Shown here: piece by piece, positions 12,560 through 24,844 of the stretch
Layout: each line of letters starts with the position of its first letter
Numbering within the stretch: the stretch's first letter is position 1
Origin: Cinnamomum chago
Taxonomy: Eukaryota > Streptophyta > Magnoliopsida > Laurales > Lauraceae
Assembly: GCA_038049695.1 (NCBI GenBank)
Contig: CP142453.1
Coordinates: 947,501-1,011,500 of the forward strand
DNA: 64,000 nucleotides
Direction of reading: 5' to 3'
Notes under the pieces: model-generated
Seen by the model: the letters and a program-made list of their open reading frames with translations, nothing else
The model's database searches: none
What the model was told of the DNA's origin: nothing
Made by a program: the position numbers and the translations under genes

Positions 12560-13152
12560 CTCAGACTGCACAGAGGGTTCAAGTGGTCCTAGAGAGGGCC
12601 CGTGAAAGCGGCTCCAAGGTCAAAAAACTGGAAGCAGAGAAGAAGAAACTCACTGCGACCTTGAAGGGGAGTAGCCGAGAGCTGAAGGCGGCGGAGGAGA
12701 AAATAAGCAGCCAGGAGGTAAAAATGGAGTTTGCGCTCCAAGAGCTTAGTAATGTGAAGGCCGAGACCCACGAGCTGAGAGGCGTGGTCGCGTTCAAGGA
12801 GAAGAAGATTCTCGCACTTGAGGCCGAGCTAGTAAAGCGGGATGCCCAGTTCGAAATGGCGCACAAGGAGAAAGCCGCCCTCGAAGCCTCGCTCCAAGCT
12901 GAAATCGAGACATGTTTCGAGGATGGGGTGGATGCTGCTACAAAAGCATATGAGGCTCAAGTTGAGAATATCAGCTCGACGCTGTTCGAGCTCGAGTGCC
13001 GAGCTGCTTTGAAAAAGGAAGGGATCCCAGATGATCATCCTGTCTACCAGTACCTGCCAAAGTTCACTCGTCCCGAGCCTGAGTCGAGTTCTACCCCCAC
13101 TGCAGAAGCTGCTGCGGAAGCTATTCCAACTCCGCCTGAGGATGCTCCCTAA
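12560..13152 (+). pseudogene. Coiled-coil C-terminal part of the same gypsy-type protein (relic)
   Basis: An open stretch that begins after a typical pyrimidine-rich splice acceptor near 12564. Its first 130 residues are rich in Glu, Lys, Ala and Leu in heptad-like spacing, for example KKLEAEKKKL and ELVKRDAQFEMAHKEK, predicting a long coiled coil. The C-terminus is acidic and proline-rich. Plant gypsy-type non-autonomous elements commonly encode such a coiled coil downstream of a PF04195-like domain. GC-rich codon use contrasts with the AT-rich surroundings, which supports an element origin. Confidence 0.55.
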
Positions 13153-13735
13153 GCCACCAGGACTGAGCCTTTTGACGTCAACGTTGAGGCTACTGAATCT
13201 TACAGTTTTTGTACTTTCTTTTTTGCTTTTCCTTTCTTATGTAAAGAACTGACTTTGTAATGATTCTTTCATCAATGAAGAGAATTTTTACATTCATACT
13301 TGCCTTCTCTTTTCTTCTGATAACAATGTGTGTGCTTGACTTTCGTTCCTCAATTGGGCTTTTAGCACGAATGCCCGATTTTTAACCAAGTAGTTGAGTT
13401 CAGTTCAGTAACCGGAACTGAGTGACTATTGGGTAAGAATAACTTTGGTTCCTTAACCAGAAGTAACTTGGGCTAGTCGAACTCGGTTCAACAACCGGAA
13501 TTCTAATTGCGCTGAAGTTTAAATAACTTTGACAAGTTCCTACACCTTTTAGAGATAGAAAACTCATAGATGGTTCCGCAACTGGACTAGATTCTCATAG
13601 GAAGCGATCAGGTCCTTCAACTACATAGTTGAATCCATAAGCAAACTAGGATAGCTGCCGAGTTCCATAACTTGGCGTGTTGCTCGTTTGGTCTCGTGAC
13701 CAGATTGGTTGGTTTTGTAACCGAGTTGAGATTTT

Positions 13736-14170
13736 GGCCGAGTTCCATAACTGCGGCCCTCTGCAGCTGGTTCTGTAATCTAGCTGTAGTCTCTTCCATG
13801 CTGGTGTTGTCACCGAGCTGAGACCTTTGCTGAGTTTTACAACTGCGGCGCTTTGCAGTTGGTTCTGTAATCGAGTTGTGGTCTCTTCTATGCTGGTGCT
13901 GTCACCGAGCTGAGACCTTTGCCGAGTTCCATAACTGCGGCGCTTTGCAGCTGGTTCTGTAACCGAGCTATGGTCTTTTCTATGCTGGTGCTGTCACCGA
14001 GCTGAGACCTTTGTCGAGTTCCATAACTACGGCGCTTTGCAGATAGTTCTATAACCGAGCTGTGGTCTCTTCTATGCTAATGCTGTCACCAAGCTAAGAC
14101 CTTTGCCGAGTTTCATAACTGCGGTGCTTTGCAGCTGGTTCTGTAACCGAACTGTGGTCTCTATTGAGTT
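13736..14170 (+). repeat. Tandem array, about five units of 92 bp
   Basis: The core GCCGAGTTCCATAACTGCGG recurs with small changes at about 13736, 13830, 13921, 14013 and 14105, giving a spacing near 92 bp. Each unit also contains GGTGCTGTCACCGAGCTGAG. A looser set of the CTGTCACCGAGGCC motif continues to about 14500. The array lies in the 3' part of the LARD-like relic. Confidence 0.75.
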
Positions 14171-14877
14171 TTGTAACTTTGGCGAGGATCAGAGTTGTTG
14201 TAAGTGAAGCTATCAGGGTCGCGGCTGGTGCTATCACCGAGGCCGTTGTCAGGGCTTTATAAGTCGAGGTTGGTGCTGTCACCGAGGCCCGACATTTGTA
14301 GGGGAGGCCGGTGCTGTCTCCGTGGCCACTGCCTAAGCTTTGTAGATTGGAACCGTCCGAGCTGTGGCCGGTGCTATCACCGAGGCCATTGCTGGAGCCG
14401 TCAAGTTTGTGATTGTTCGAGCAGCAGTTAGTGCTATCACCGAGGCCGATGCTAGAGCTATCGACTGAAGGAGCTAAGTTGTGGTCGGTGCTGTCACCAA
14501 GACCATAGCTGAAAACTCCTGCTGGATTGTGCTTCTACCTGAGTCGTGGCTGGAGATATCGCTGAGGCCGTTGTTGAAGCTATCGCGACTGGAACCGTCC
14601 GAGTTGTGGCTGGCGCTATCTCCGAACCGGGACTTGAGGATGAAGATTGCATGGCCATTTAGGGAACTGTTTTCGTGACCGCCGTTTCTTTTCTAGGGGA
14701 GGGGTCCCGCCAGAGATTGAAGCTGTGGTGAGCTCGAGCTCAAGCTTCGCCTTGGTTTGCCCTATCAACCAGTGCCTTCACGGCGACTATGGGGAATTGA
14801 AAGGGGTCTCTTTGAAGCTGGCTGCCAGGCAGCGGAGCTTGCTCGAAAGATGTGATGGCCGCAGCTACGGGCCCTAG

Positions 14878-15555
14878 TAGGAACACTCGAGGACATAACA
14901 GGTGATTTGTATTTTTCAAACCAAATGCCAATATAACAGTTGTAAGTGTCGGGTTTTTTCATTTTCAATTGTGGAACTGAAAAGACAAAAAGTCATGTTA
15001 TTACAACTAATTATTTTTTGAGAAGGAAATGAAGAAAAAAAAATCCGTTTCGGTCGTTAATAGCTAGATAGGAGTAATGGTATCTACTTATGAGAAAAAT
15101 CCACCAAGGATACAACAGAGACACTATTCTTCAAGTAAAGATGAATTTTCAACTGTGATGTATGTTGTCTTTGTTTAAGTATCAAGATATCATAATATTA
15201 AAGGTTTTATGTAAATTAGTAGGAAGAAAAAAAACACTCACTTTTCTCCTTTAGAGCAGATGGGCTATGTACTATCCCAAAGTTTTCAACAAAAGCACCT
15301 AACACGTTAATGCCACCAATGGTCTATATTGAATAATCTTAGAATAAAATTTTCCTTTTTCTTAGGGTCGAGTTGACCGACAGGATATGCCTTAAATGAA
15401 AAAAATAAAAAATAAAAATATATTAAAAGGAAAACATTCACTTGCGCACCTAAGAACTACACACATAGTGTATCTCGATTATCATAGATGCGAGGCCCAC
15501 CTTTGAATCGAAGGACAATTCAGATGTGCAGTGTCCAGTGTTCACAGAACTTGTA
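14878..15555 (+). repeat. Repeat S, copy 2 (left part)
   Basis: Starts at GTAGGAACACTCGAGG exactly like copy 1 and follows it up to ACAGAACTTGT, where similarity stops abruptly at the supposed left edge of the Helitron. It lacks the foldback found in copy 1 and so shows the empty site. Its last 310 bp (15246-15555) recur at 24880-25190 with only a handful of differences. Confidence 0.75.
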
Positions 15556-16899
15556 TCCATACATACATATCAGATGCATGCATATATGCACATAACCTTT
15601 TGAAGTACAACTTCATGTTCCTATTTCCCATTGCTTTGATTGTGTTTTAGAGTACAAAGCCTTAATTGAAATGTGAAGTTCTATTAATTGGTTATCAAAA
15701 CTATATATGCTTACTTCAAGATGAGCAAAGAGTGATCATGTATAAAGGTGTGGTTTTCCAGCATGGTGACAAAAATCATCCCCTATTTTTTTCTCTCTTA
15801 TTCTCTCAATCTCTATATCTTGCCCTTAATCTCTGCATCTTTAAATTCATCCATCTTTCCCTATCTCTCCCTCTCTCGCTTTCTGTTTCTCTTGTGGACA
15901 CTCTCAATTGTTCTTCATCTCTCTTTCTCTATCTCATCAATTTCCTTATTCTCTCTCTGAATATCCATCTCATTCTCTACCTCAGTTCTCTCTTTGTTGT
16001 TCGCCAACTATAACCTTTTTAATAATAAGGTTCTAAATTGTAGCTTGATTCAAACTTGGAGTCTCATAATGTTGTTGAGGATTTTTCATTCAGTGACAAA
16101 TCATTGAAGGGAACTCATGCTCCACTGCCTTATCATTATAAGGTGAATATAAGTAAAAATCTTCAGAATCAATTTGATAAAAGTTACTGCAAGCCCTTCA
16201 TTGAATCTAATGAAACTTTGGGTTGTGTCACGACTTCTCAACCACTCCACAACTTATACAAATAGAAATAAAAAATAGATTTGCTGACAATAGTCCATAG
16301 TGAATCATTTTCGATTTGTTTGTGTATATCCACCTTCAATGCACTGCCCCCTAAATCAATAGGAAGATCACAGTTAATTCGTGTTCTTATCTTGCAGCCA
16401 ATATGGGGTAGAGGAAAATGCCCATTGATCTAAAGCTCTTCAACTTGAGACTTACCCTACGCAATTGTTTCTCAAATCAGGTACTTTACAGATCTTGTGC
16501 TTTACAAATCAATTGTTTCACAAATCGGGTATGCTTTATACTTCTCTATATTTTTCTTTTTTTACCTACACAATTGTTGAATGCATATCATAGAAACTAC
16601 ATTTATAATAGTTGTGCAATTCTTGTATCTTTTTATTGTAGTTGCATATTTTATATAGTTTCCCTTGTTGACCAAAATAAATATACTTTTTCATTAACAT
16701 GAAACAAGTATGGTACTTCAAAAGGATGTAAATATATGCAAAATTGCAAGATTACAGCGCACACTTTCCTTACAGCTGAAGCGGTTAAATCGATATGATG
16801 GTATGAACACGTCTTGTTTACTTAACATTTTTTTATATATATATTTTAATTCTTATATACATAACAAATATATTATTTTATTTTCTCATCTAGGCAGTA

Positions 16900-17466
16900 A
16901 ACATTATTCAAAATTAGCTCGGCAGAGAAGACTATTATAAATAAGGTATCACCGTTTAACGAAGACTCATTCTGTAGCGACGACAACAGCCATTTCAAGA
17001 TCTAGATCTTTGTCCGCGATTGTAGGCTATGTAGAAAATCCCACAGGTAATAATAACAAATAGTCTACTCATTAAATTATAATAAACATGTTAGAAATAA
17101 CATATTGTATGCTTAATACAATTCTCATTTAAAAAAAGGTCAAGAACACGGAGCATCAGATAGAGGTGGATACTATAATGATGGTGCAATTCATCAAAAT
17201 CAATCTTCAGTCCATAGTCAACGTGATATTTGCAAGATTGCTAGAAGACAAAGAATAATGAAGCTACGAGATTTACGTGCATCAAGATATCAATCCCCAT
17301 CTCAAAAACGTATGTAAAGTACTTTTGCGTTAGTGCAATTATTCCTTCTTTCTATATAAAACGTCATCATCCAAGTAATTATTTCAATTCTTTTGACTTA
17401 GGTCGCACTGATGGTAGAAGAGACTTTGGCTTTCCAAATGAAACTTATCGAAAGTGCGGAGCAATA
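16900..17466 (+). pseudogene. Helitron N-terminal exons
   Basis: Short open segments with plausible splice borders, at about 16903-17045 (donor ACAG|GTAATA), 17139-17310, and from 17402 after an AG acceptor, lead into the long N-terminal reading frame. The last gives GRTDGRRDFGFPNETYRKCG, matching the start of the zinc-finger region of plant Helitron proteins, which carries a CxxCGA-type motif. Exon borders are predictions by eye. Confidence 0.5.
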
Positions 17467-18754
17467 ATGTGGGAACAAGAGGGGAATAAAAGAAGGGCAA
17501 CTGATCCATACTATATATTTAATAGATGTTGTCGGGATGGAAAAATTATTTTACCTATGTTGCAGCATCCTCCATTGTACTTGAGATCACTCATGGAAGA
17601 TTTCGGATGTAGAAATGCCTCCAAATTTAAAAGATCAATAAGAGCATATAATAATGCATTCTCATTCACATCATTGGAAGCAAAAATTGATAACACCATT
17701 TTAAGTGGAGGCGGTCCTTTTGCATTTCGTATACATGGTCACACACATCATAGAATTGGATCTCTGTTACCATTAAATGGTGAGCAACCAAAGTTTGCCC
17801 AACTATATATACATGACACGGCTCATGAGCTTAGAAACAGGAGAGTAGCCTTGGCAGATGGTAAATATGAAATAACTTTGGATGAGTCTATTATAGAAGG
17901 GCTAAAAGCAGTTTTAGATGAAGTAAATCCATATGTACAAAAATTCAGATCATTGAAGGATAAATTTCAAGGAGAGCTTCCACGGAATATATCAATGAGA
18001 ATACTTTCTGATAGATCTAAAGATGCAAGATGATATAATCGTCCATCAGTGGAAGAGGTAGCTGCATTAATATTTGATGAAGAATCTACAAGCCATTCCA
18101 ATAGAGATATCATCTTAGAGAGCGTCTCAGGGCTTTTGCAAAGAATATATAAGTGAACTTCATCCAAGTTATATGCCACTAAAATACCCATTGTTTTTTC
18201 CTTATGGAGAGGATGGGTGACATCCAAATATATCTTATTCAATGTCATCAATATCATCAAATTCTAAAGTCTCAATGAGAGAATACTACTGTTACAGACT
18301 ACAACAAAGACATGAGGAAGGAAAGACGCTCTTATTATTTGGAAAACTCTTCCATCAGTTTATTGTTGATGCATTTGCATGTATTGAACAGAACAGAGCT
18401 TCCTATATAAGAGCCAATCAAGGTACATTTAGACTTGGTTTTTACAAAGGTATTGAAGATGCAGTTGTTCAAGGAGACACTATAGCATCAACAATTGGTC
18501 AACGATATATACTACCTTCTTCCTTCACAGGTAGTCCACATTACATGATCCAACAATATCAAGATGCAATGGCTATTTGTCGATGGGCAGGGTGTCCCGA
18601 TATATTTTTAACATTTACAAGTAACCCAAAATGGATAGAGATCCAACATTTTATAGACTTACTTCCCGGACAAAAAATTGAAGATCGTCCTGATATTATT
18701 GCAAGGGTATTTCATATAAAGCTTAATGAATTGATGGAAGAGGTAAAAAAATGA
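17402..18754 (+). pseudogene. Helitron Rep protein, N-terminal and Helitron_like_N region
   Basis: Encodes the first half of RepHel, the enzyme that nicks and rejoins DNA during rolling-circle transposition. Recognisable blocks are FRIHGHTHHRIGSLLP and FAQLYIHDTAHELRNR near 17730-17840, SELHPSYMP and YPLFFPYGEDG near 18150-18210, and then the Helitron_like_N core AFACIEQNRASYIRANQG, TGSPHYMIQQYQDAMAICRW and FTSNPKWIEI at 18370-18640. Decay is clear: an in-frame TGA where Arg is expected (18031-18033), a frameshift near 18145, a TGA replacing Trp near 18219, and a stop near 18752. Helitron open reading frames in plants are normally continuous apart from introns. Confidence 0.8.
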
Positions 18755-18867
18755 AAGGTTTTTGGCAAAGTTATCGCAGGTAAAACTTTATTCCCTTTAT
18801 CAAGATTCAATTTCAATATACATTGTTTACAATGTCTGATAGTTAGAAAAATTTTCTTATTTTACAG

Positions 18868-20058
18868 ATATATATGCTATCAATTTAAAAAAAGAGGGCT
18901 TCCACATGCACATGTATTAATAACATTGGATCAAAATCACAAGATACTGAGCACTGAAGACATAGATAATGTTGTTTCCACAGAAATACCTGATATAAAT
19001 GAAGACGCAGAGTTATATGACACGATTAAGAGGTGCATGATCCATGTGGACCTCTAAATCCAAAATGTGTGTGTATGCAAGATGGAAACTGCAGTAAAAA
19101 ACACCCCAAACGTTTCAACGAGCGTACATCACTTGATAATTATGGTTATCCAACTTACAGAAGAAGAGATGATGGAAGAACTATTAACATAGGTGGTGTT
19201 ATGCTTGACAATAGATGGGTCGTTCCATATAACCCATATCTATCAAGAAAATATAATGCACACATAAATGTTGAAATTTGCAGCCAGATACGAGTGATAA
19301 AGTATTTGTATAAATATATACACAAAGGACCGGATCGAGCAACTATCATTATTGAAGAAAGTGGTCAATCAAGAGATGCATATGGTACATTGAGATATAA
19401 AGAAATTGATGAAATAAAACAGTACTTTGATTGTCGTTATCTTTCGGCGCCAGAATCGTGTTGGAGAATATTTGAGTTTAGAATGCACCATAGAAATCCT
19501 ACTGTTGCACGCCTACAATACCATCTCGAAAATCAACAAGTTGTTGTTTGCAGCGATAACGACAATCTATCATCTGTTTTAAATAGACCAGGAGTGAGTA
19601 AAACAATGTTCACAGAGTGGTTTACAACAAATTGCCAAGATCCAGAAGCCAGAAGTCTTAGATATGTTGACTTTCCAATGAATTACACTTGGAAAAGTAA
19701 TGAAAAGATATGGTCAAAAAGAAAGTGTCGGAAATGCATTGGGAGATTATATTATGCTCCACCTAATACAGGTGAAAGGTACTATTTGAGAATGCTTCTA
19801 CATATTATACGTGGCGCACAAAGCTATAAAGATCTAAGGAAAGTCAACGGTACTGTGCATGATTCATTTAAACTGGCGTGCTTGGAACTTGGATTGCTTG
19901 ATGATGACAATGAGTGGGACAATGCAATTTGCAAAGCATCAACTTGGGCTACAGGACATCAATTAAGGAACATGTTTTCAGAAATACTGATGTTCTGTGA
20001 GGTTACAAATCCATTACAATTATGGGAGAAAACTGTCAATCACTTTCTGAAGATATAG
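18868..20058 (+). pseudogene. Helitron Rep catalytic (HUH) domain
   Basis: After an intron-like gap (18781-18867, GT...AG) the frame gives YQFKKRGLPHAHVLITLD. The His-Ala-His at 18905-18913 is the metal-binding HUH motif of rolling-circle nucleases. At 19302-19320 the helix VIKYLYKYIHKG carries the two catalytic tyrosines separated by three residues, the Y2 arrangement specific to Helitrons. The Cys-rich block between them (CGPLNPKCVCMQDGNCSKK) is also family-typical. Key catalytic residues are therefore still readable, but the neighbouring stops prevent a full protein. The frame is lost near 20030, where the connection to the helicase shifts. Confidence 0.82.
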
Positions 20059-20061
20059 CAA

Positions 20062-21777
20062 TGAGACTAGAGAGACAAGGATGCACAATAGATTCAGAAT
20101 TTTATATATTTGAAATTCAAAATCAGGCACTTATTGAAATCGAAACCATCTTAAATAAGAATGGAAGATCGATCGTTGAAGGAATTCACAAATATACCAT
20201 TCCCTCACAATGAAGACACCGATTACATCTCAAATAGACTACTCCAAGAAAAGATGTCCTACAATACTGAAGAACTTATCTCTGAGTTTGATGTCTTATA
20301 TACAAAACTAAATCAGGGACAATTTAAAGTATTTCACAATATCATGACATCATGTCAAGAAAAAAATGGCGAAATCTTCTTTGTCAATGGCAGCGGTGGA
20401 ACAAGTAAGACATACTTGTGGAAAACAATTATTACAAAACTTAGAAGTGATGGCAAAATAGTTTTGGATGTTGCATCATCAAGAATACAATCTTTGTTGT
20501 TGCCAGGAGGTCGCACTGCACACTCGCGCTTCAAAATCCCACTACAACCTCATGAGACATCATGTTGCTCCATTAGTAAAAAATCAAATTTGGCTGATCT
20601 TATTCGAAATACAGCTTTGATTATATGTGACGAAGCGCCAATGATGAATAAGCATGACTTTGATGTTGTTGATAGAACTCTACGTGACATACTCAATGTG
20701 TCTAATCCCACTGCAGCCTCTAAATTATTTGGAAGAATAATTGTTGCATTCGGTGGAGATTTTAGACAAATTTTGCATGTAATAAGAAAAGGAAGTAGAG
20801 AAGATATAGTTTCTTCTTCAATTACAAAATCTTTGATATGGAAGAATTGTAAGGTTCAAAACCTAACAAAAAATATGCGGTTGCAAAATTTAACAAACAA
20901 TGATGATATGGCACAGTTTGCAAGATGGGTATTAAGTATTGGAGATGGAGATTAATGCAACTCTACCAGTGATGATGATGACGACGACTTGGTTGAGATA
21001 CCATCTGATTTAAGAATTGATACATACAATGATGAGGTTCTGCCACTGATAAACTTTGTTTATGAGAACATAGATAAGAATTATAAAGATCCATCTTATC
21101 TGAGGGATAGAGCCATCTTAACACCACTAAATGATTATGTTGACAAGATTAATGGTGTTGTTCTCTCAATGATTCCTACATAAGGGCAAACATATTTAAG
21201 CGCCGATACAATGGTGGAGTCTGATAGCAATGAAAGTAATCAAGGAATCTTGTACACTACAGAATTCCTTAATACATTAAATGTTAGTGGATTGCCAAAT
21301 CACCGTCTCGACCTCAAGATTGGAACTCCGATAATGCTGGTTCGCAATCTAAATCAGTCTATTGGGTTATGCAATGGAACGAGGCTTATTATCAAGGAAT
21401 TGAGACACAAGGTAATAGATGCAGAGATAATTACAGGAACAAATATAAGAGAACGTGTCTTCATATCACGGATTATAATGTCAACAGCTGATACAGAATG
21501 GCCATTTATACTGAAGAGAAGGCAGTTTCCAATAAAAGTTGCATTTGCGATGACAATTAATAAAAGTCAGGGACAAACACTGCAAAAAATAGGCCTCTAT
21601 CTCCCTAAGCCCGTCTTTTCTCACGGCCAACTATATGTAGCTATTTCCAGAGTCACAAAAAAATCTAGACTGAAAATATTTCTAAAGAAAAATGATGGCA
21701 TCCCTCTTGGCTATACAAGAAATGTTGTATACAATAAAGTCTTGAATGAAGTAAAAAGGCATTCCACGAACTCATAA
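20062..21777 (+). pseudogene. Helitron PIF1-like helicase domain
   Basis: C-terminal half of RepHel, a 5'-3' DNA helicase of the PIF1/RecD family that unwinds the displaced strand. The Walker A region reads GSGGTSKTYLWK (20391-20426); the family norm is GxGGTGKT, so the last conserved Gly is Ser here. Walker B is ICDEAPM near 20630. Further motifs are AFGGDFRQIL at 20752-20781, the motif-V-like KVAFAMTINKSQGQTLQ at 21538-21588 and the C-terminal GQLYVAISRVTKKSRLKI at 21627-21680. In-frame stops lie at 20953-20955 and 21181-21183, and a frameshift near 20210 joins this badly to the upstream part. Confidence 0.82.
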
Positions 21778-21905
21778 TAAAGGCAATAGTTTTTCCTATA
21801 GACCCTATAAAATATGTTATCATATTTAATATAATGCTTCTCATTAAAAATGGATCATAATCTTTGTTCCTATTACTACAGGATTTGAAAATCATAAAAT
21901 CATAA

Positions 21906-24112
21906 ATGTCGTCCAAGAGATATCATTGCCTCGAAGAACTCCACTGTTTTTCTGATAGATGGCATATCAAAGTAAGGCTTAGCAGAATCCTTGAAGATAG
22001 AGAGTACCATACAAGAAAGGGAGCAGGAAGAATAAATAAACTTATTCTTATTGATGAAAAGGTAAAAAATAGTTTGCATATATTTGTAATTACATTAAAT
22101 ATTTAATATTTAATCTAATTTAATTTCTGTTTTCTATTTTTTCAATTACAGGGCGATCAAATTCTGCTAACATTATTTAACGATGAGATCCCAAAATTCG
22201 GTACAAACTTATGTGAGGGTAGCTGTTACACCATAAGAAATATTCGGGTTAAGCCAGCTCCAGATGCGTACAATGTTGTTAGGCATGATTATCAGCTTAC
22301 ATTGGCAAGAGATTCCTCAATCGTACAAATAACTGATCTATGTCATGAAATTCCATTCATCAAGTTTTACTTTGTTCCAATTGATACACTTCCATCTCTA
22401 CTAAACAAAGTCAAATTTCTTCCAGGTAATTAACTATGAATTCTAGCTTCAAGTAGAATATATTATTATATAAATTATTATTCACTGCATTTTTTCCCAT
22501 TATAAAGATATCATCGGAATTATAGAAGATGTAACAGGCATATCATATATAAGAAAACAGGATGGAACAGAACTAGCAAAACTAGATGTTACATTATATG
22601 ATGAGAGGTATGTTTATTTACAAGATACATATTTATTTAAAATCTCCTATTGGATAAATATACTAATTTCTCTTTTTCTACTCTATTCTTGTAGTTTGAA
22701 AAAATTGAATCTAACATTATGGGGAGAGTTGGCATCATACCACTTTCATTCTTTAATGTCAAATGTTGGAAGAGTCCTCTTGACTACATCGACCGTAGTT
22801 AAAGAATACAATGGTAATTAGTTAGACTTTCTTCTATTAATTCAAACATATGATTTAACACTAATCTTAAGAGTAAGTGCAGGTAATATTTATCTGAGCA
22901 CATCATTCGCTACCAGGATAATGATCAACCCAACTATTCCAGAGGCAAATTCTTTACTAAAGTGGTAAAATTATGATCTTTTCAATTTTGATAAATTAAA
23001 TAATAAAATATATCATTCAAATATGTGTTTAAAAGATTAAATACAGGAATGAAGGCCACAGTGGTGATTCGATGAATAACAGAATTTTATTGGAAGATTT
23101 AGTTTCAATAGTGGAGAAAGGAGTCACTGAAGTAAGTTAGTTATCATTCACATCTTTTATATTATAATTGTGTGCATTTATCATTTATATTTGTAATTTA
23201 TGAACTGAAATAATAATTTTTTTCCTGGATATTTATAGGTGAAATATGTTACAGTCAAAGCTACCGTCGCAATGTTGCACATGGATAGACCATTATCATT
23301 CCTATCTTGTAATATGTGTGATAAAAAAATCGATCCACGTGTAAATAATGGTCAATGCAATCATTGCACTTTCCCCACCCGAACAAACAAAATAAGGTAA
23401 GTTATTAATAATGCACATAAATTAAATATATTCATTTATACTTTATAATTTTTAACTTTTATAACTGTAGATACATTGCAACAATAAGTGTAATGGATCA
23501 CACTGGAAGTGCAACATTTTTGCTCTAAGACAATGTCGTTAAGGAATTCTTGAATACATCAGAAGAAAATTTTGAAGTAAATGCAACTAAGGTGATGACA
23601 CAATGTTTGTTTGCTTCTATTCTTTTTAATATGCTCCTATCATATTCAATATGTTTAAATCTCAATTATCAAATGTTTGTTTCTTTTTATTCTTTGTCTT
23701 GTAAATTTATTTCTATCAAATGTTGCAGGATGATTGGTACACCCATTTCGCACCTCAAATCCATAAAGCACTATGGCAGGAATACTTGTTCCATCTAAAG
23801 ATAGGATCGAACATAAGCAAATCTACTTTGGATAGTGGAGTTCCGGTTAAAAAAATAGAACTCATAAACGTCAATCGTGAGGGAAAGTTTTTACAATCAG
23901 AAATAGAACATTGTGAGACTTTACAAAAAAATTTTAATAAGATTTATTCTTTTAAAAGATTTTTTTATTTCACTAACTTATTTTCACTTATGTCAACAGC
24001 ATTAAAGATGAAAGATAAAATCAACACTCCATCCATTGGGACAAGTAATGCACCTGATCAATTGGAAAGTGAAGTGCCAAACTCAGTGGCTAGCGCGGAT
24101 ACAAGTGGATGA
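21906..24112 (+). pseudogene. Helitron-encoded RPA1-like single-strand-binding protein, multi-exon
   Basis: Plant Helitrons often carry a replication protein A large-subunit homologue, thought to coat single-stranded DNA during rolling-circle replication. The ATG at 21906 opens the first exon (to 22061). Further exons with GT-AG borders include 22152-22425, about 22508-22607, 22694-22813, 22883-22964, 23047-23132, 23239-23397 and from 23470. The translated exons give OB-fold segments (KVRLSRILEDREYH; VTLYDES; NLTLWGELASYHF) and a C-terminal zinc ribbon with CNMCDKK and CNHC spacing at about 23310-23370. An in-frame TAA near 23527 truncates the last OB fold. Exon limits were judged by eye. Confidence 0.72.
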
Positions 24113-24844
24113 ATCGCACAATCTTTCTGAGATATCATTACCATTGAGTTAGTGAATGGTTGTGTCCAATCCAGTGTTCATTTGGGGTGGATTTGAATGG
24201 TTCATGGATTTTTATTATATTTAACGCTTTATGTATTCATGCTTGGTTTCATGTTTGGTAGTTTATCAGGTACATATTAGAATCACCAGGTCTCTGGAAC
24301 CCATGAGAATGGATACATAGATTATTCACCATGAGATGAAATAAGTTTTGACCGGCTCATTTTTTTCCTCCTATACATAACTTTATTGCATTGCCTTATA
24401 TTAAATGCTTATCTTATAATTTGAAGGTGGGGACATGCCTTCTAGAATAATGAAAATATTTACATGTTAATATGCTTTCATATCCTTGGTAGAATGCTGA
24501 CTTAATGGTACAGCATATACTTTCCACACAAAAAATTCTATATGGGCTGAACTTTCACTTTCCAGGTAGAGTACCCATTCAAATAATCCAACTAAGTCAC
24601 AATATAATACTTCCATGATTTGTCATTGATACATCTTTCTATTACTCAACTTTGGTCTGATATTCATCATTCATAACCTTTAGTTTCACTAATGATTAAT
24701 GTGCTCTTAAAAATGTAAAATGCACACCAAATGATTTTCATGATTTAAAATAAATCTTTTATGATAATCTATTTTATTTTATAAATATTTGAAGATTTAA
24801 TATTTTATGAATTTTGTAATAAACTATTTATTTAATTTTATCGA

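Larger units (their letters stand above)
10187..14877 (+). mobile_element. LARD-like gypsy-type retroelement relic (fossil)
   Basis: A GC-richer block between repeat S copies 1 and 2. It contains short tandem repeats at about 11112-11275, a TATA-type promoter at about 11378-11390, a multi-part reading region at about 11643-13152, and a 92-bp tandem array at 13736-14170. The N-terminal protein style (RSWVETPEARACFREIYGIP) and the later coiled coil are typical of plant 'putative gypsy-type transposon' proteins carried by large non-autonomous LTR elements. No reverse transcriptase or integrase is present. The reading region is broken in several places. LTR borders were not resolved. Confidence 0.55.

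Noticed and set aside
14850-14881. GGGCCCTAG followed by T as a second Helitron 3' end
   Set aside because: There is no proper stem-loop at the right distance upstream of the CTAG, so the match is probably chance.
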